A stretch of 64,000 bases of DNA from Protopterus annectens (Eukaryota; Chordata; Ceratodontiformes; Protopteridae). The stretch is from the NCBI RefSeq assembly GCF_019279795.1, contig NC_056732.1, positions 1,073,688,540-1,073,752,539 on the forward strand. Reading direction: 5' to 3'. Positions 11,130 through 21,180 of this stretch are shown here, one piece after another. Every line of letters begins with the position of its first letter. The first letter of the stretch is position 1. Below the pieces are notes generated by a model. That model made no database searches and was not told where the DNA came from. It saw only the letters and a program-made list of their open reading frames with translations. A program made the translations under genes and the position numbers.

Positions 11130-11144
11130 TTTCCCCCCGAAAAC
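11130..11144 (-). promoter_or_regulatory. ERV polypurine tract
   Basis: On the - strand, GTTTTCGGGGGGAAA sits directly before the 3' LTR start TGTTAAGAG, where plus-strand DNA synthesis of a retrovirus is primed. Confidence 0.75.
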
Positions 11145-11258
11145 ACTTTTTATTTGTCTTTTTATTTCAGCAATATATGGTAAAAACTAAGTTTTTCTTT
11201 GCATACATTACTTCATTGGCAAGACAAACATTTAAACTTCAAAAACATTTGCAAAAAG

Positions 11259-13016
11259 TCACATTTCAATGTATTCACTTTCACCAGTCTGTTGCAATTG
11301 CTGGTACATCGTCTTCGTAACAGCAGTATCAACCAGTCTTTGTAGAAGACCTCTGATACAGGGTATACAACAGCAACCACATACCACCACGATAGCCACA
11401 GCAATTCCAACGGACACCAGGAAACTGCTGATGAGATTACTCCATGTTCCAAACCACGCTTGTAGAAAGTCTGTAAATGGATTATTTACCCCAGAGTTCT
11501 CTGCCAATTCTTCGGATAACATCTCCAAACCTTTCAAAGCTCGAGTGATACTTCCATCAGGCGCAGTGTTGTTTGGAATATATGTACAACAGAAAGTCCC
11601 AAACATCCTGCAAACTCCTCCTCCTTTGGCCAGGAGCATATCCAATGCAATTCGATTCTGCCATGCCACCTGCGAAGTGGCCTCCAGTTGTTGAGCAATT
11701 CCTTTCAATGCATCTTTGGTATAGTTCACAAAACGCTGCTGGTTATAGTAAATGTAGTTGATCCAGTTGACATTCTTATTAGGTTGAATCCAGACAAAGA
11801 TGGATGTAAAACCAGCTGCTATTTGGTTTATTGCTTTGTATTCATCAGGTACGCCTCTTGGTACACCAATACTATCGATGTAGACACCGTTATCGAAGGA
11901 TTGCTTCGGTGCCTCTCTTTTTCTCCTACTCAACCAATTCGACTTTATTTCAGGTTCTCTTAGGAAATTGCTTGCTGGAACTGGGAAAATGTAGAATGGC
12001 AGAATTAACTTTACAAGTGCACAAGTTCCCTTCCAGGGAATCGTAAGCCTTGATCTGAGTTTGTTGTCTCCACATAACCACCGTACGTCTGCTAAACTAT
12101 GAGTTTGGTCCTCCAGAAATGGATTCTCATTGCCATTTACAGTAACATTGCAATAGTTCTGTCCCATATCGCCATAATTCTTCCCTGTGCCATCTCTGGA
12201 AATGCACATATACGAACCTGGATAGGAAATCTCTGCAGGCAGTTTCTCAGCTTTGCTTATGACTGGAAAACGCTGAGTTTCATTTTTGCATTTATCTTCA
12301 GTTTTGTTGAAGAATAATTTTAACAGACACGTTAGGCTACCTTCATCTTGCATCAATGGGACTGTCGCTAGTTGCTGTTTACCTTCAGCATAAGAAACAC
12401 AGTTCTCACGATGTGCTTCTCGGGTACTATATCTAACCCAAGATAACCATTCATTATGGTGTACGAATCTCGTCTCGAGTAACAATTGTTCTTCTTCTGT
12501 GAGGGCAAAATCTGCTTTACTTGTAGCATTTTTAAGGCTTTGTACTTTAAGTTGGAGGGTCCCCAAAGGATCAGTTCCAATTGGAAGAGACCCTCCGATT
12601 CCATAAACACCTGAATCACTTTCTTGTGGTGACACAATGGTTATAGTAATTACTTCGGTACCTTGGAAATGCACAATTTTTATTCTTTGTTGCCTGCTTT
12701 TATCTTTCTCTGGTATCACTGAACCACTTGTTTCCCATCCATTCACATCTGTTGACCACCAAACATTTGACCAGGACGTACAGTCTCTATTGCACAAATA
12801 TTTTGCATGAGTCAAGAAATTATCATTGTTCCATTTAGAACAGTCCAAAATTCCTTCACAAAGTTTCACCTTAAACACAATAGTAACACCTGTTTGCGCT
12901 TGCAGCACCACAATTCCTTTTTCTCTTGCAACTGTTCCTTCTTGTATGGACATATTTACTTTCGCTACCAAAATCATCATCATGTAACAGTTCAAGTACC
13001 AGTTGAACATGGCCAT
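11259..13016 (-). CDS. env: ERV envelope glycoprotein (intact 585-aa frame)
   Basis: This is a full-length open frame for a retroviral Env precursor. A hydrophobic N-terminus (about residues 1-19) may be the signal. The surface subunit runs to the basic cleavage site RRKR at 364-367. The transmembrane subunit has a CX6CC motif (Cys469, Cys476-477), a membrane span at about 528-547, a Cys-rich juxtamembrane stretch, and a short tail with Tyr-based motifs. N-glycosylation sequons occur at about 163, 237, 245, 290, 431 and 482. Residues about 30-145 have Ig V-set-like landmarks (KYLC at 72-75, DSGVY at 134-138). It starts 35 bp downstream of the pol end. No stop or frameshift is seen, unlike gag and pol. 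Confidence 0.92.
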   Translation of the reverse strand: MAMFNWYLNCYMMMILVAKVNMSIQEGTVAREKGIVVLQAQTGVTIVFKVKLCEGILDCSKWNNDNFLTHAKYLCNRDCTSWSNVWWSTDVNGWETSGSVIPEKDKSRQQRIKIVHFQGTEVITITIVSPQESDSGVYGIGGSLPIGTDPLGTLQLKVQSLKNATSKADFALTEEEQLLLETRFVHHNEWLSWVRYSTREAHRENCVSYAEGKQQLATVPLMQDEGSLTCLLKLFFNKTEDKCKNETQRFPVISKAEKLPAEISYPGSYMCISRDGTGKNYGDMGQNYCNVTVNGNENPFLEDQTHSLADVRWLCGDNKLRSRLTIPWKGTCALVKLILPFYIFPVPASNFLREPEIKSNWLSRRKREAPKQSFDNGVYIDSIGVPRGVPDEYKAINQIAAGFTSIFVWIQPNKNVNWINYIYYNQQRFVNYTKDALKGIAQQLEATSQVAWQNRIALDMLLAKGGGVCRMFGTFCCTYIPNNTAPDGSITRALKGLEMLSEELAENSGVNNPFTDFLQAWFGTWSNLISSFLVSVGIAVAIVVVCGCCCIPCIRGLLQRLVDTAVTKTMYQQLQQTGESEYIEM

Positions 13017-13050
13017 CCTCCCTAAGGACTACCTTGCACCGTTGGTTTCT

Positions 13051-14593
13051 TCACTGGGTTTGAGACGAACTAACCCCTATTGGGCTAATCCCCCTTTGTA
13101 GCCAGACTTTGCGCTCAGAGGTCCGGTGGAGTTTGACCAACATCAGTGGCAGAAGGAAGAGTCTTTTACAGTGGGTGATATGAATCCACGAAGTCCTCTC
13201 AGCGATCTTTACAGCCGTAGGTGTTGAGATTAGTACTTGGTATGAGCCTTCCCACCTGGGGGATGACCAATTCTTTCTCTTCACAATTCGGATCCACACC
13301 CAGTCCCCGGGTGCCATGCTTAACAAGGTTTCATTTCTGGAATCTGCAAAGGAGTCATCGGTTACAAGAGGCTTGACATTTAGCAGCATCTTCATATAAT
13401 CCGCTAGATCCTCACCCCCCCTCACGTTCCGCTGGCAACAATCCTTGCCACTGCGGGACGTAATATGGTCTCCCAAACAAAAGTTCAAATGGTGTAAGTC
13501 CTTTGTAGGAAGGTGAGATTCGCATATACAGGAGTGCCAAAGGAAGGCACGCAGTCAATGATCTATGTGTTTCTGCCATCAGTTTGCGGAGCTTACTCTT
13601 CAAGACACAGTTGTGTCTTTCCACCAGTCCAGCTGACTGGGGATGGTAAGCACAATGATACTTAAGATCAATTTGAAACACTTGACCCAACTTCTGAACA
13701 ATCTGGTTAACAAAATGAGACCCATTATCACTGTAAATGCGTCTTGGTAAACCAAATCGGGGAATTATTTCTGTAGTCAAAAGCTTTGCTACTGTTTGTG
13801 CATTCGGATGCTTTACTGGAAAAGCTTCTACCCATTTAGAAAAAGCATCAATAATGACTAAACAGAACCTTTTTCCCTCTGAGGGTGTCAATTCAATAAA
13901 GTCCATACAGAGTGTGTGGAATGGATATGGAGGGGTAGGGAATGCCTGCTGAGACTTTATAACTTCCCCCTGAGCATGATACTTTGCACATAATAAACAA
14001 GGGAAACAGAATTGCTTTGCATAAGTTGAAAACCCTTTACACCAAAACACCTTAGACACTATTTGAATCATCGTCTGTACTCCTACATGGGCAGGTCCAT
14101 GGCTAACCAATGCCGCATACCTAAAAAGGTTTGAGGGTAATACCATTTTGCCATCTGATGCCCTATACAACCCATCCTGTTGAGTGATACCATATTTTAC
14201 CCAACAACATTTTTCCTTCTGTGTTGTCAATGTTTGCATTACTTTTAGTGTCTCTAAGTGTAAGAGGTGTTCTGGCTCTAAATCATTGTCATGTAAAAGC
14301 AAATCATTTTCTTGAGCTGCCTTTTTTGCAGCCATATCAGCAAAAGCATTTCCCCTGGAGACAGTATCTTTTCTGTTGGTATGTGCAGAACATTTACATA
14401 TCGCTATCTGAAGTGGTAGTTGCACTGCATGTAACAACTGTAAAATTAAATCTCTGTGATTTATTGGTTTGCCTGTCGCAGTAACCATTCCCCTATTTTT
14501 CCATTGCTGAGCGAAAACATGTACAGTGGAGAAAGCATATTGACTGTCTGTATAAATTGTCATTTTTTTACCCTCCCCTAAGGTACAAGCTCA
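13051..14593 (-). pseudogene. pol: ERV pol 3' part: RNase H end and integrase, frameshifted
   Basis: The frame 13412-14563 begins inside RNase H (TDSQYAF, GNAFADMAAK). It then gives the integrase zinc domain (HGPAH and CLLC), the DDE core (Asp in MDFIEL, Asp in YSDNGSHF, Glu in LVERHN) and [11 protein letters not shown] frameshift at about 13420-13480 moves to 13051-13488, which holds the GPY/F-like C-terminal domain ([28 protein letters not shown]). A TGA at 14591-14593 separates this part from the rest of RNase H. The product would integrate proviral DNA; catalytic residues are retained but the gene is disrupted. Confidence 0.9.
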
Positions 14594-16247
14594 AGTCAAA
14601 GCCACCAACTCAGCTGCTTGTGCAGAATAAATGTTTGACAATCTTTTTGCCTCCAAAACTTCAGTTTCTGTGGTGACAGCATACCCTACTAGTGTTTTTC
14701 CTACAGTGTCTTTCTTTGCTGATCCATCTACAAACAAAATGAGATCAGAATCTACCAACGGAATATCCGTTAAATCTGGTCAGGGAAGCACTTTGTCATG
14801 AATGCTCTCTAAACACAGAGTACCTTCTTCTGGAGTCAGCAAAAGTGTCGCCGGATTAAGAGTAGTACATCTTTCTATGGTCATATGAGGTTGTGTTAGC
14901 AGCACTGTCATACATGACAAATGTCGACTAGGAGATAAAAAGGTTATCTTATCTTGCAAAAGTATAGTAGCTACTGAATGTGGAACCCGCAATTGTAATG
15001 GGTGAAACAAAACTAATGATGCTGAGGCTTGTACTGCCATGGCGGCTGCCACTACAGCTTGAACACAATGCGGCAATGCCCTTGCAACAGGATCTAATCT
15101 GGAGGAGTAGAAAGCTATCGGTCTCTGTTTATCCCCATGTACTTGTACCAGAACCGAAGTCATATATCCTCCCTTACAATCAACCATTTGTATAAACGGC
15201 TTAGAATAGTTTGGAAAACCCAAAACAGAGGATCCTGCTATCAATTGCTTAATTCTATGAAATGCCTGTATTGCCGTATTTGTCCACTGTATATCATTTT
15301 TAGCTGCTATGGGAGTGTCATAGATCAGTGCGGTCAATGGCCCTACTTCCTCAGCATAATTCGGGATCCAACTTCTATAAAAATTAGTCACACCTAAAAA
15401 GGACATCATCTCCCGCTTAGTTGTGGGCATAGGTGCCTCAAGAATTGCTTGTTTTCTTTTGTTCTCCAATTGTCTACCTGCCTGTGAAATTAAATAACCC
15501 AAGTACTTTACTTGTGCCTTCCACAATTGTAACTTTTCTTTATTTACCTTATGTCCTTGCTCAGCTAAAAAACTAAGAAGGGCAAGGGTATCCTTTCTAC
15601 AACTTTCCTGCGTGGGTGAGGCCAACAAAATATCATCTACATACAACAGAACCTGGCTTCCCTGTGGGGGAACAAATTGAGCTAAATTCGCAGCCTTTTC
15701 TTGTGCAAATATTGTCAGAGTCTCACAATAACCCTGTGGCAATCTGGTGTAGATGTATCTTTTACCTTGGAAAGTGAATGCAAACCAAAATCTACTCTCC
15801 TTATGTAGAGGTATGGAGAAAAAAGCATTGCTTATATCTATGACAGAAACATATCTGTGCTGAGGTAGTAAATCATTAAGTAATGTATAGGGGTCAGGGA
15901 CCACCGGTGCTCTTGGGATCACAGCCAAATTAACTGCTTGTAAATCCTGAACCAACCTCCATGACCCATCCGGTTTCTTTACAGGAAACAACAGAGTATT
16001 GCAGGGTGAATCTGGGCATTCAACAAGAATTCCTACCTGTTTTAGGTGTTCAATAACTGGCTTAATTCCTTCCTCTGCTTGTTTACTTAGCGGGTATTGA
16101 TGCTTACGAGGTCTAAAACCTGACTTTGGGGTTATACAAACTTCACCTGCTGTTTTCATCAGTCCTACATCCCCTTTACCTTTTGACCATAAATCTACAG
16201 GTAAGGCACTTAACGTGCTATCTTCCTCTTGAGTTAGAAGGATTTGT
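14594..16247 (-). pseudogene. pol: ERV pol: reverse transcriptase and start of RNase H
   Basis: The 459-aa open segment 14780-16159 contains RT landmarks KKPDGSWRLVQDL, VIDISNAFFSIPL (motif A), LPQGY (motif B) and LLYVDDILLAS (YVDD catalytic motif). The connection domain follows, with KVKYLGYLI-like and FYSSRLDPVA stretches. A TGA at 14780-14782 precedes RNase H (FVDGSAKKDT near 14720, AAEL near 14610). A second TGA at 16247-16249 lies upstream of the RT start in the same frame. RT itself is uninterrupted. Confidence 0.9.
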
Positions 16248-16303
16248 CATGCCATTTCTGTTTTGTCATCCCTGAGGTGCACACTTGGTTGTGCCCAAGT
16301 CAC

Positions 16304-16873
16304 TCAATTTAATCTTTGTACCTGGATCTGTTGATCTTTCAACTGACGTTCGGACATTGTGTCCCAATTAGTTACCTTTTTCGCCAAATCTACCCAATGT
16401 GTCCCCACCGCTTTAGTAATTGAAATATGTGGGCTATAACCTGAGCGATATAAAGAACTAATTTCCTTAGTCAAAGTACAGGTCACTACTGTATTACCTT
16501 GCGTATCCCAAAACATATCATTCAAAATTATCCTTGCACGTTTGTGCTTAAAGAATTCTTTTTCAAATTCTTTGTCCGGACCAGGGGCCTTTCTATAGAA
16601 CATTGTACAATGTAAGTGCGCCGCAACCTGCGGTGACCCGCTCCTAGATTTGCTTAAAGCTAGGTTGATCAAATCTGTATCAACCCTCCCCGACCCGTTT
16701 GAAATAAAGTCCTGGCTATACCAGTAAAACAGGTCTTGTACTCCCTGTACCACCAAGCCATCCGCTAACCTTTTCGCCTCAATGCCTTTAGGTGTGGGAA
16801 TTGCCGCTATTCCAAACAAATGCATCAAATCTCTTCCCAGCAAATTAACTGGACAAACTTTCAATATAATTAC
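16304..16873 (-). pseudogene. ERV pol segment X: protease C-terminus plus CNPase-like 2H phosphoesterase domain
   Basis: The segment begins with the end of protease (CPVNLLGRDL) and continues about 170 residues not expected between PR and RT. Counting from the TTG codon at 16862-16864, it has His85-Cys-Thr87-Met and His146-Ile-Ser148-Ile. Two HxTx/HxSx motifs 61 residues apart are the signature of 2H phosphoesterases. The text around them (LHCT, KAPGPDKE, EFFK, PHISI) resembles the catalytic domain of vertebrate 2',3'-cyclic-nucleotide 3'-phosphodiesterase as I know it. If real, it would act on cyclic or 2'-5' linked nucleotide phosphodiesters. It is in frame with RT but ends at a TGA (16304-16306). 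The homology is inferred by eye. Confidence 0.6.
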
Positions 16874-16874
16874 C

Positions 16875-17117
16875 CTACACCTCAGTTTGGTTTGTTTGCG
16901 GATCTGTGAACAATAGAGGATGAGACAGTGGTTCCTTATAGATTTTCCCGTTTGCCGCTTTCACAAGGACAAACTCATCTGTTTCGCAGTTCGGAGGCAG
17001 AACTGCTGGACCCAAAAGTGTACGCGATGCACCTGAATCACATAAAAACTCCACTTTCTGTCCCTCAACCAAAAACTCTATCATGGGTTTTTGATCTAGA
17101 TGCATAGCAATACCCAA
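16875..17117 (-). pseudogene. pro: ERV protease (aspartic), frameshifted at its 3' end
   Basis: The active-site motif LCDSGASRTLL is present, the retroviral aspartic protease signature of one subunit of a homodimer. The frame is the same as the nucleocapsid segment upstream. A one-base frameshift before 16875 moves the C-terminal part (CRVIILKVCPVNLLGRDL) into the next segment's frame. Upstream, between NC and PR, is an acidic Cys-rich linker (CDYCREEESENDCDEDE) with an in-frame TGA near 17182. Confidence 0.82.
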
Positions 17118-17285
17118 ATTTGCCAGGTTTATGACTTCACAGTCACAATCCCGCCCTTCCTTCTGAGTGTTCTGACATTCATTTCAGAGAGTGTCTGCCT
17201 CATCCTCATCACAATCATTCTCACTTTCTTCTTCTCTACAATAATCACAATAATGAATTTGGCGCCTTCCTTTACTATCATATAG

Positions 17286-18837
17286 TCATGCAGAGCCCTT
17301 GTTCGTAAGCTGTGGGGGGTGTTGCCACTCTTCACAGTCGGCAGCGAAGTGCCCACATCTACCGCACTTAAAACATTCTCCACATTTTAACCTCCCCTCA
17401 TATTCCTCTGAATGTCCACCTGGTTTATTTAACTTGTCCATTTTCGGGCCCCCATGTTTTTTTACGCCACCACGGTGCCCTTGCCCCCTTTGGTCCTGTA
17501 CCAAGAATATACCACCATCATCCCCTACTGCTAACACTTGTACTTTCTTTTTCTTTTTTAAATTGAAATGTCGCTCAGCATGCCGTGCATATTCAAACAA
17601 AGGTTGCAGTCTACATGTTCTATGATCTACCATATGCTTAGTTATTTATCGGAGCCCTACAACCCTTAAGAAAAGCATTTTTAAATTGCTGTTCATACGG
17701 ACTATCATTGGTCTGATCCTGCAGAATCATCATTCCACAATGGTTATTGAACACTTCTGTCAATCTTAGAATATAGTGATCTACAGATTCATCATCATTT
17801 TGAATGCACTGATTTATTACTGTCCAATCTGCTCTTGGACGCCACTTATCAGAAATTCTCTTCAACAGATCAGTGACTCGCGTGTCTAACACCCCAGAAT
17901 TATACTTTAATGTAGTGCCGTCATCTGCCTTACATGTCCAAGTACCACAAACTAAGTGCCAATCTGGACCCAGGATTTGTCGCACTACTTGTTCTACCTC
18001 TAAACCATTTAGATGATAACTTAAACGCATACCAGCTATGTCCTCAGAAAACTTTTGAAAATTAACCTTGGGATGAGGAATACCATCTGTAGCTCGTTTT
18101 ATATCCTCTCTAGCCCAGGGACGATAAACTAAAATAGTTGGCTCTTGTCCAACATCCCCTGCTTGTGGGTTTGCAACTTGTATTAAGGGAAGAGCTTCTG
18201 AGTAGTCAGAAAGTTTAATGGCCCAACGTCCTTGGCCTGCTGGTCCTGACCTTAACTGCATAGGTTGGTCTACCTGTTGCAAAGCAATCTTGGGTACTAC
18301 GGGAATTTGCGTGTAAATTGGAGGGGTCACAACACTTCCTTGAGCAGCCAATAACCCACCCTGCTGTACAGATCCCACATCTTCAGACTGATATTGAGGA
18401 GGTTCCACTGCACGCAGCAGCAATTTCCCCATACGGTGGGGCAGTTGCCTGCCTTTGTACCGCACAAACTGTATGCTCATCCTCCTTATCTAAAAATAAA
18501 GCTACTTTTCCACTTGGCACCAGTGATCCCTTTTGATTTATTTTTTTCTTTTTCCTGGCACTGTTTTTCTTTTATAGCTCATTTATTTGCTTCTTCTAAC
18601 CATTTTTGTGCTTGGGGAAATCCCAATTGTCTTTGCTTCTTAGTTCTAGTTCCCGCATCTCTTTTTCAAATCTCTAACCAATTTTGCACAGACATTCTTA
18701 TTCAGGGTACCATCAAAATCATATTTCAACTTCCACTTTTTCAAAAATTTTACATTATTTTTGTTTAAACCTTTCATATACTTAGCATCAACATTTAAAC
18801 AGACATCACTCTCACACTTGCAGTAACTCGAACCCAT
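17286..18837 (-). pseudogene. gag: ERV gag (MA, CA, NC), frameshifted
   Basis: A candidate start at 18837 gives MGSS, a myristoylation-type N-terminus for matrix, open to 18646. After a disrupted stretch, 17638-18480 holds a capsid-like region (YRPWAREDI, then IQNDDESVDHYILRL resembling a major homology region). A frameshift near 17635 leads to 17286-17633, with a Lys-rich stretch and one Cys-His box CX2CX4HX4C (residues 87-100 of that segment). Gag ends at TGA 17286-17288, which is followed by CTA and stays in frame with protease, so pol may have been made by stop-codon readthrough. Confidence 0.85.
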
Positions 18838-19227
18838 GTTTCCCCTAGATTTCTTATTTTAGGACTGTATCAAAGTTATTTTACAGGGCTTATTATAAAA
18901 TGGGGCAATCTTAACGGGTGATCCTAACAAAATAATCTTAACAAGTAATCCTACCCACCCTTAACTAAAAATAAAACCCTTGTTGACAAGATTAAACTAA
19001 ATTAAAAGAAAATTTAGTTTTCATCCTACCTGAACCAGATGAGACTCCGTTTCCCCGTTTGGTTCAGAAACCGTCCCTCAGATAGGGATCAGAGAGTGGC
19101 CGGCCTCCTCTCAACGACAAATCAGTCGGAGGCCTTTCAATCGAGGGAATCTTAAGATGAGAAACCCTCACCTGCACAGGTTTTTCGGTCTCTCTGTTGG
19201 TCTGATCCGTATCTTCGTAGAGATTTC

Positions 19228-19245
19228 CGGTCCGAAGGACCAAAA
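19228..19245 (-). promoter_or_regulatory. ERV primer-binding-site region
   Basis: Just downstream of the 5' LTR on the - strand the sequence is TTTTGGTCCTTCGGACC. It contains a TGG at the position expected for pairing with a tRNA 3' CCA. I could not identify the tRNA. The segment is itself partly self-complementary (GGTCC/GGACC). Confidence 0.5.
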
Positions 19246-19807
19246 TGTCACAAGAAAAATTCAAACGAGTCACATCTGCCTCAGGTGATGAAAAACTTCT
19301 TTATTAGCAGCTAACCAGATTACACAGCATGTTGGCCAAGATGATCTCCTCTGGTCAACTTGTTTACTGACATCAACTTTTATACTGCAAGCAAAACAAC
19401 TTTTTGTTACATTTCTGACTGTTGACAGTTGGCTATGAAAAACACCTGTGGTAAACATGTTTATCAAAAATTACCTCAAACCAACAGTTAGTGCAGAATG
19501 TTCAAGAAGTACAGAATGTTCAGTTCAACAATGGTAGCTCAAATTTTCCAGGACACACAGCCTGCTTCAGTAAATTAACTCTTACTCGGCCATGCGTCCT
19601 TATCCCAGGCTTCACTGAGCTATAACCAAATCTCTTTATTCTGAAATGCAGAAAACAGTTATTATTCAGGTTTATAAGCAATGCTGCATTTTGTTCACAG
19701 ATGAGGCCCATCTTTGATAGGCGTATCCCAACAAATAACATGCTCACTTTGCAAGAAGAGGAAAAAGACAAATAACAGTATGTTTTTAAAAACTTTTTCT
19801 CTTAATA
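19246..19807 (-). repeat. ERV 5' LTR
   Basis: It matches the LTR at 10571-11129 over its full length, apart from about six substitutions and a 3-bp indel (TTATTCAGG versus TTATTATTCAGG). It carries the TATA-like box (- strand, about 19378-19384) and AATAAA (- strand, about 19300-19305), which make it the promoter LTR of the provirus. Confidence 0.92.
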
Positions 19808-19825
19808 ATATTGCTACCTTTTTGG

Positions 19826-20056
19826 GGGCACCTGACATCGGGGGTAAGAAAAACTAAAGAAAATGGCGTCGGCTGCATGTTTTATACCCCTGACGACCTG
19901 ACGTCATGGAAGAGAAGACAGCAACCGACGCAGGACCCAAGACTTTGGAATTCAGGCCGACTGAGGGCAACCTGCCAGCAGATTACCCAAATGTAATGAC
20001 TGCAACAGTGAATACACTCGAACATCTACATTTATGGTAAGTGTACACAACTGTAC
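19826..20056 (+). repeat. DIRS right inverted terminal repeat, copy B
   Basis: Reverse complement of the left ITR at 5220-5412, plus about 40 extra bases at the outer end (AACATCTACATTTATGG ... CTGTAC). That outer end is complementary to the second half of the ICR at 10290-10400. It contains the CRE palindrome TGACGTCA. Confidence 0.9.
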
Positions 20057-21180
20057 TTTCTGTATAATTGGTTTGGGCAGTCTTATTAGACTTGCATACT
20101 GGTCAGCAAGGCATGTATATCTAATAAGGCTAAGAATCGTTAGCTTCTAGGACAAATGTGTTCGCTTTTGGAGTTTCATTAGAACAGAATGCAAGTCTCT
20201 GCAAGTGCTGTACCTGCTTGTAAGGTCTGTAATAGTATCATCAGGGAACAGTGATGTCACATTTCACTGACTTGCCTTTTGTGCTAACATATGTGGTGTA
20301 TATAAATACCTGATTTGTATCTTTGCCCCATCAGCAAATGTTTTCAGTCTTTTCTTTTATTAGCACTGTCCCTTATAAGATTTCTTTTCTCTGTACTGAT
20401 GCCACTAAAAATTAAATATGATCTTTAACCTCAGTGACATCAACTTTAGGAAAACGTATGGCACATACATAGACTTTAATAGATGCCTGCTGTCCTCTGC
20501 TTAACATGAAGTCATCAAGGGAAACAGTACATTTATTTGGGCTGTAGTTCCAATAAAAAGTTTTCAGAAACTTTTTTTTTTTTTAAATGGTTCAAATAAA
20601 TAAGACTGAGCTATGGGAAAATGCATTGTGGCAGTTGGTGCACCTGATGCTGTGATGCACTATTAAATTGTGAAAAATCACTTTAAAATCCAACTAATTT
20701 ACACAGTTTTTGTAAAGCTGAAGGATAATCTGTTTTTCTTAAACATGCAGTCACATTCACTGTGAACGGTCACGCTCTTATAACATAAAGATGTAGGAAC
20801 AATACTAGGGAAGTGATTACAGGGACTATAAGATGTCCAGCCTTATAAACATGTAAGTAGGCATACTTTAAAGTTTTTGTAATGCTTGCTTCCCAAATTA
20901 AGTATGGCTATGCATGATAACCCTGGTGTGAATTTGTCTGCCCACCCAGTCATCAAAATTAACCTTAAAAGTAGCCAAAGTAGTACTTTGTTTGATCTGT
21001 AGTAGTAACGTAGCCAAAGTAGTACTTTGTTTGATCTGTAGTAGTAACGTAGACCATAGGCTGGTAATATGTCAAGTTAGGAACCTTGCTCCCCAATGAG
21101 TCTTGTTTATTTGTAGATGTAGATTCAGGCTCCTTATATGGGTGTTTGTAGAGCCACTGGTTTTGCAAAGCAATAGGAGG
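20057..21180. other. Unrecognised region with a 2 x 39-bp tandem repeat
   Basis: No gene recognised. It contains a perfect two-copy 39-bp tandem repeat at 20971-21009 and 21010-21048. A stretch at about 20777-20850 (AACAATACTAGG, ACTATAAGATGTCCAGCC) is repeated in diverged form at about 48609-48683. Confidence 0.6.

Larger units (their letters stand above)
10571..19807 (-). mobile_element. Endogenous retrovirus, class I gamma/epsilon-like provirus
   Basis: Two near-identical LTRs (10571-11129 and 19246-19807) flank gag, PR, a 2H-like segment, RT, RNase H, IN and env, all on the - strand. The gamma/epsilon-like call rests on the single Cys-His box, the GPY/F-type IN C-terminus with CK at its end, the CX6CC transmembrane motif in Env, and gag and pol in one frame across a stop codon. 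By eye the LTRs differ at about six positions plus one 3-bp indel. Gag and pol contain frameshifts and TGA stops; env is open. It is integrated antisense inside DIRS copy B. Confidence 0.93.
5220..20056 (+). mobile_element. DIRS-type retrotransposon copy B, split by an ERV
   Basis: The left ITR at 5220-5412 is the reverse complement of the right ITR at 19826-20056. Between them lie ORF1, pol, recombinase and the ICR (10290-10400), followed by an (AT)n tract and then the antisense ERV at 10571-19807. Removing the ERV gives an element of about 5.6 kb, like copy C. All three coding regions are broken. The inverted repeats were matched by eye over blocks such as GACGTCATGGAAGAGAAGAC and AACCTGCCAGCAGATTACCC. 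Confidence 0.9.

Noticed and set aside
18480-18837. Continuous gag frame from matrix to capsid
   Set aside because: The same phase has several stops at 18480-18645, and the more plausible coding text lies in another frame there; gag is broken.
20971-21048. Two direct 39-bp repeats as a possible CRISPR or satellite
   Set aside because: Only two units with no spacer; a simple tandem duplication in eukaryotic DNA.
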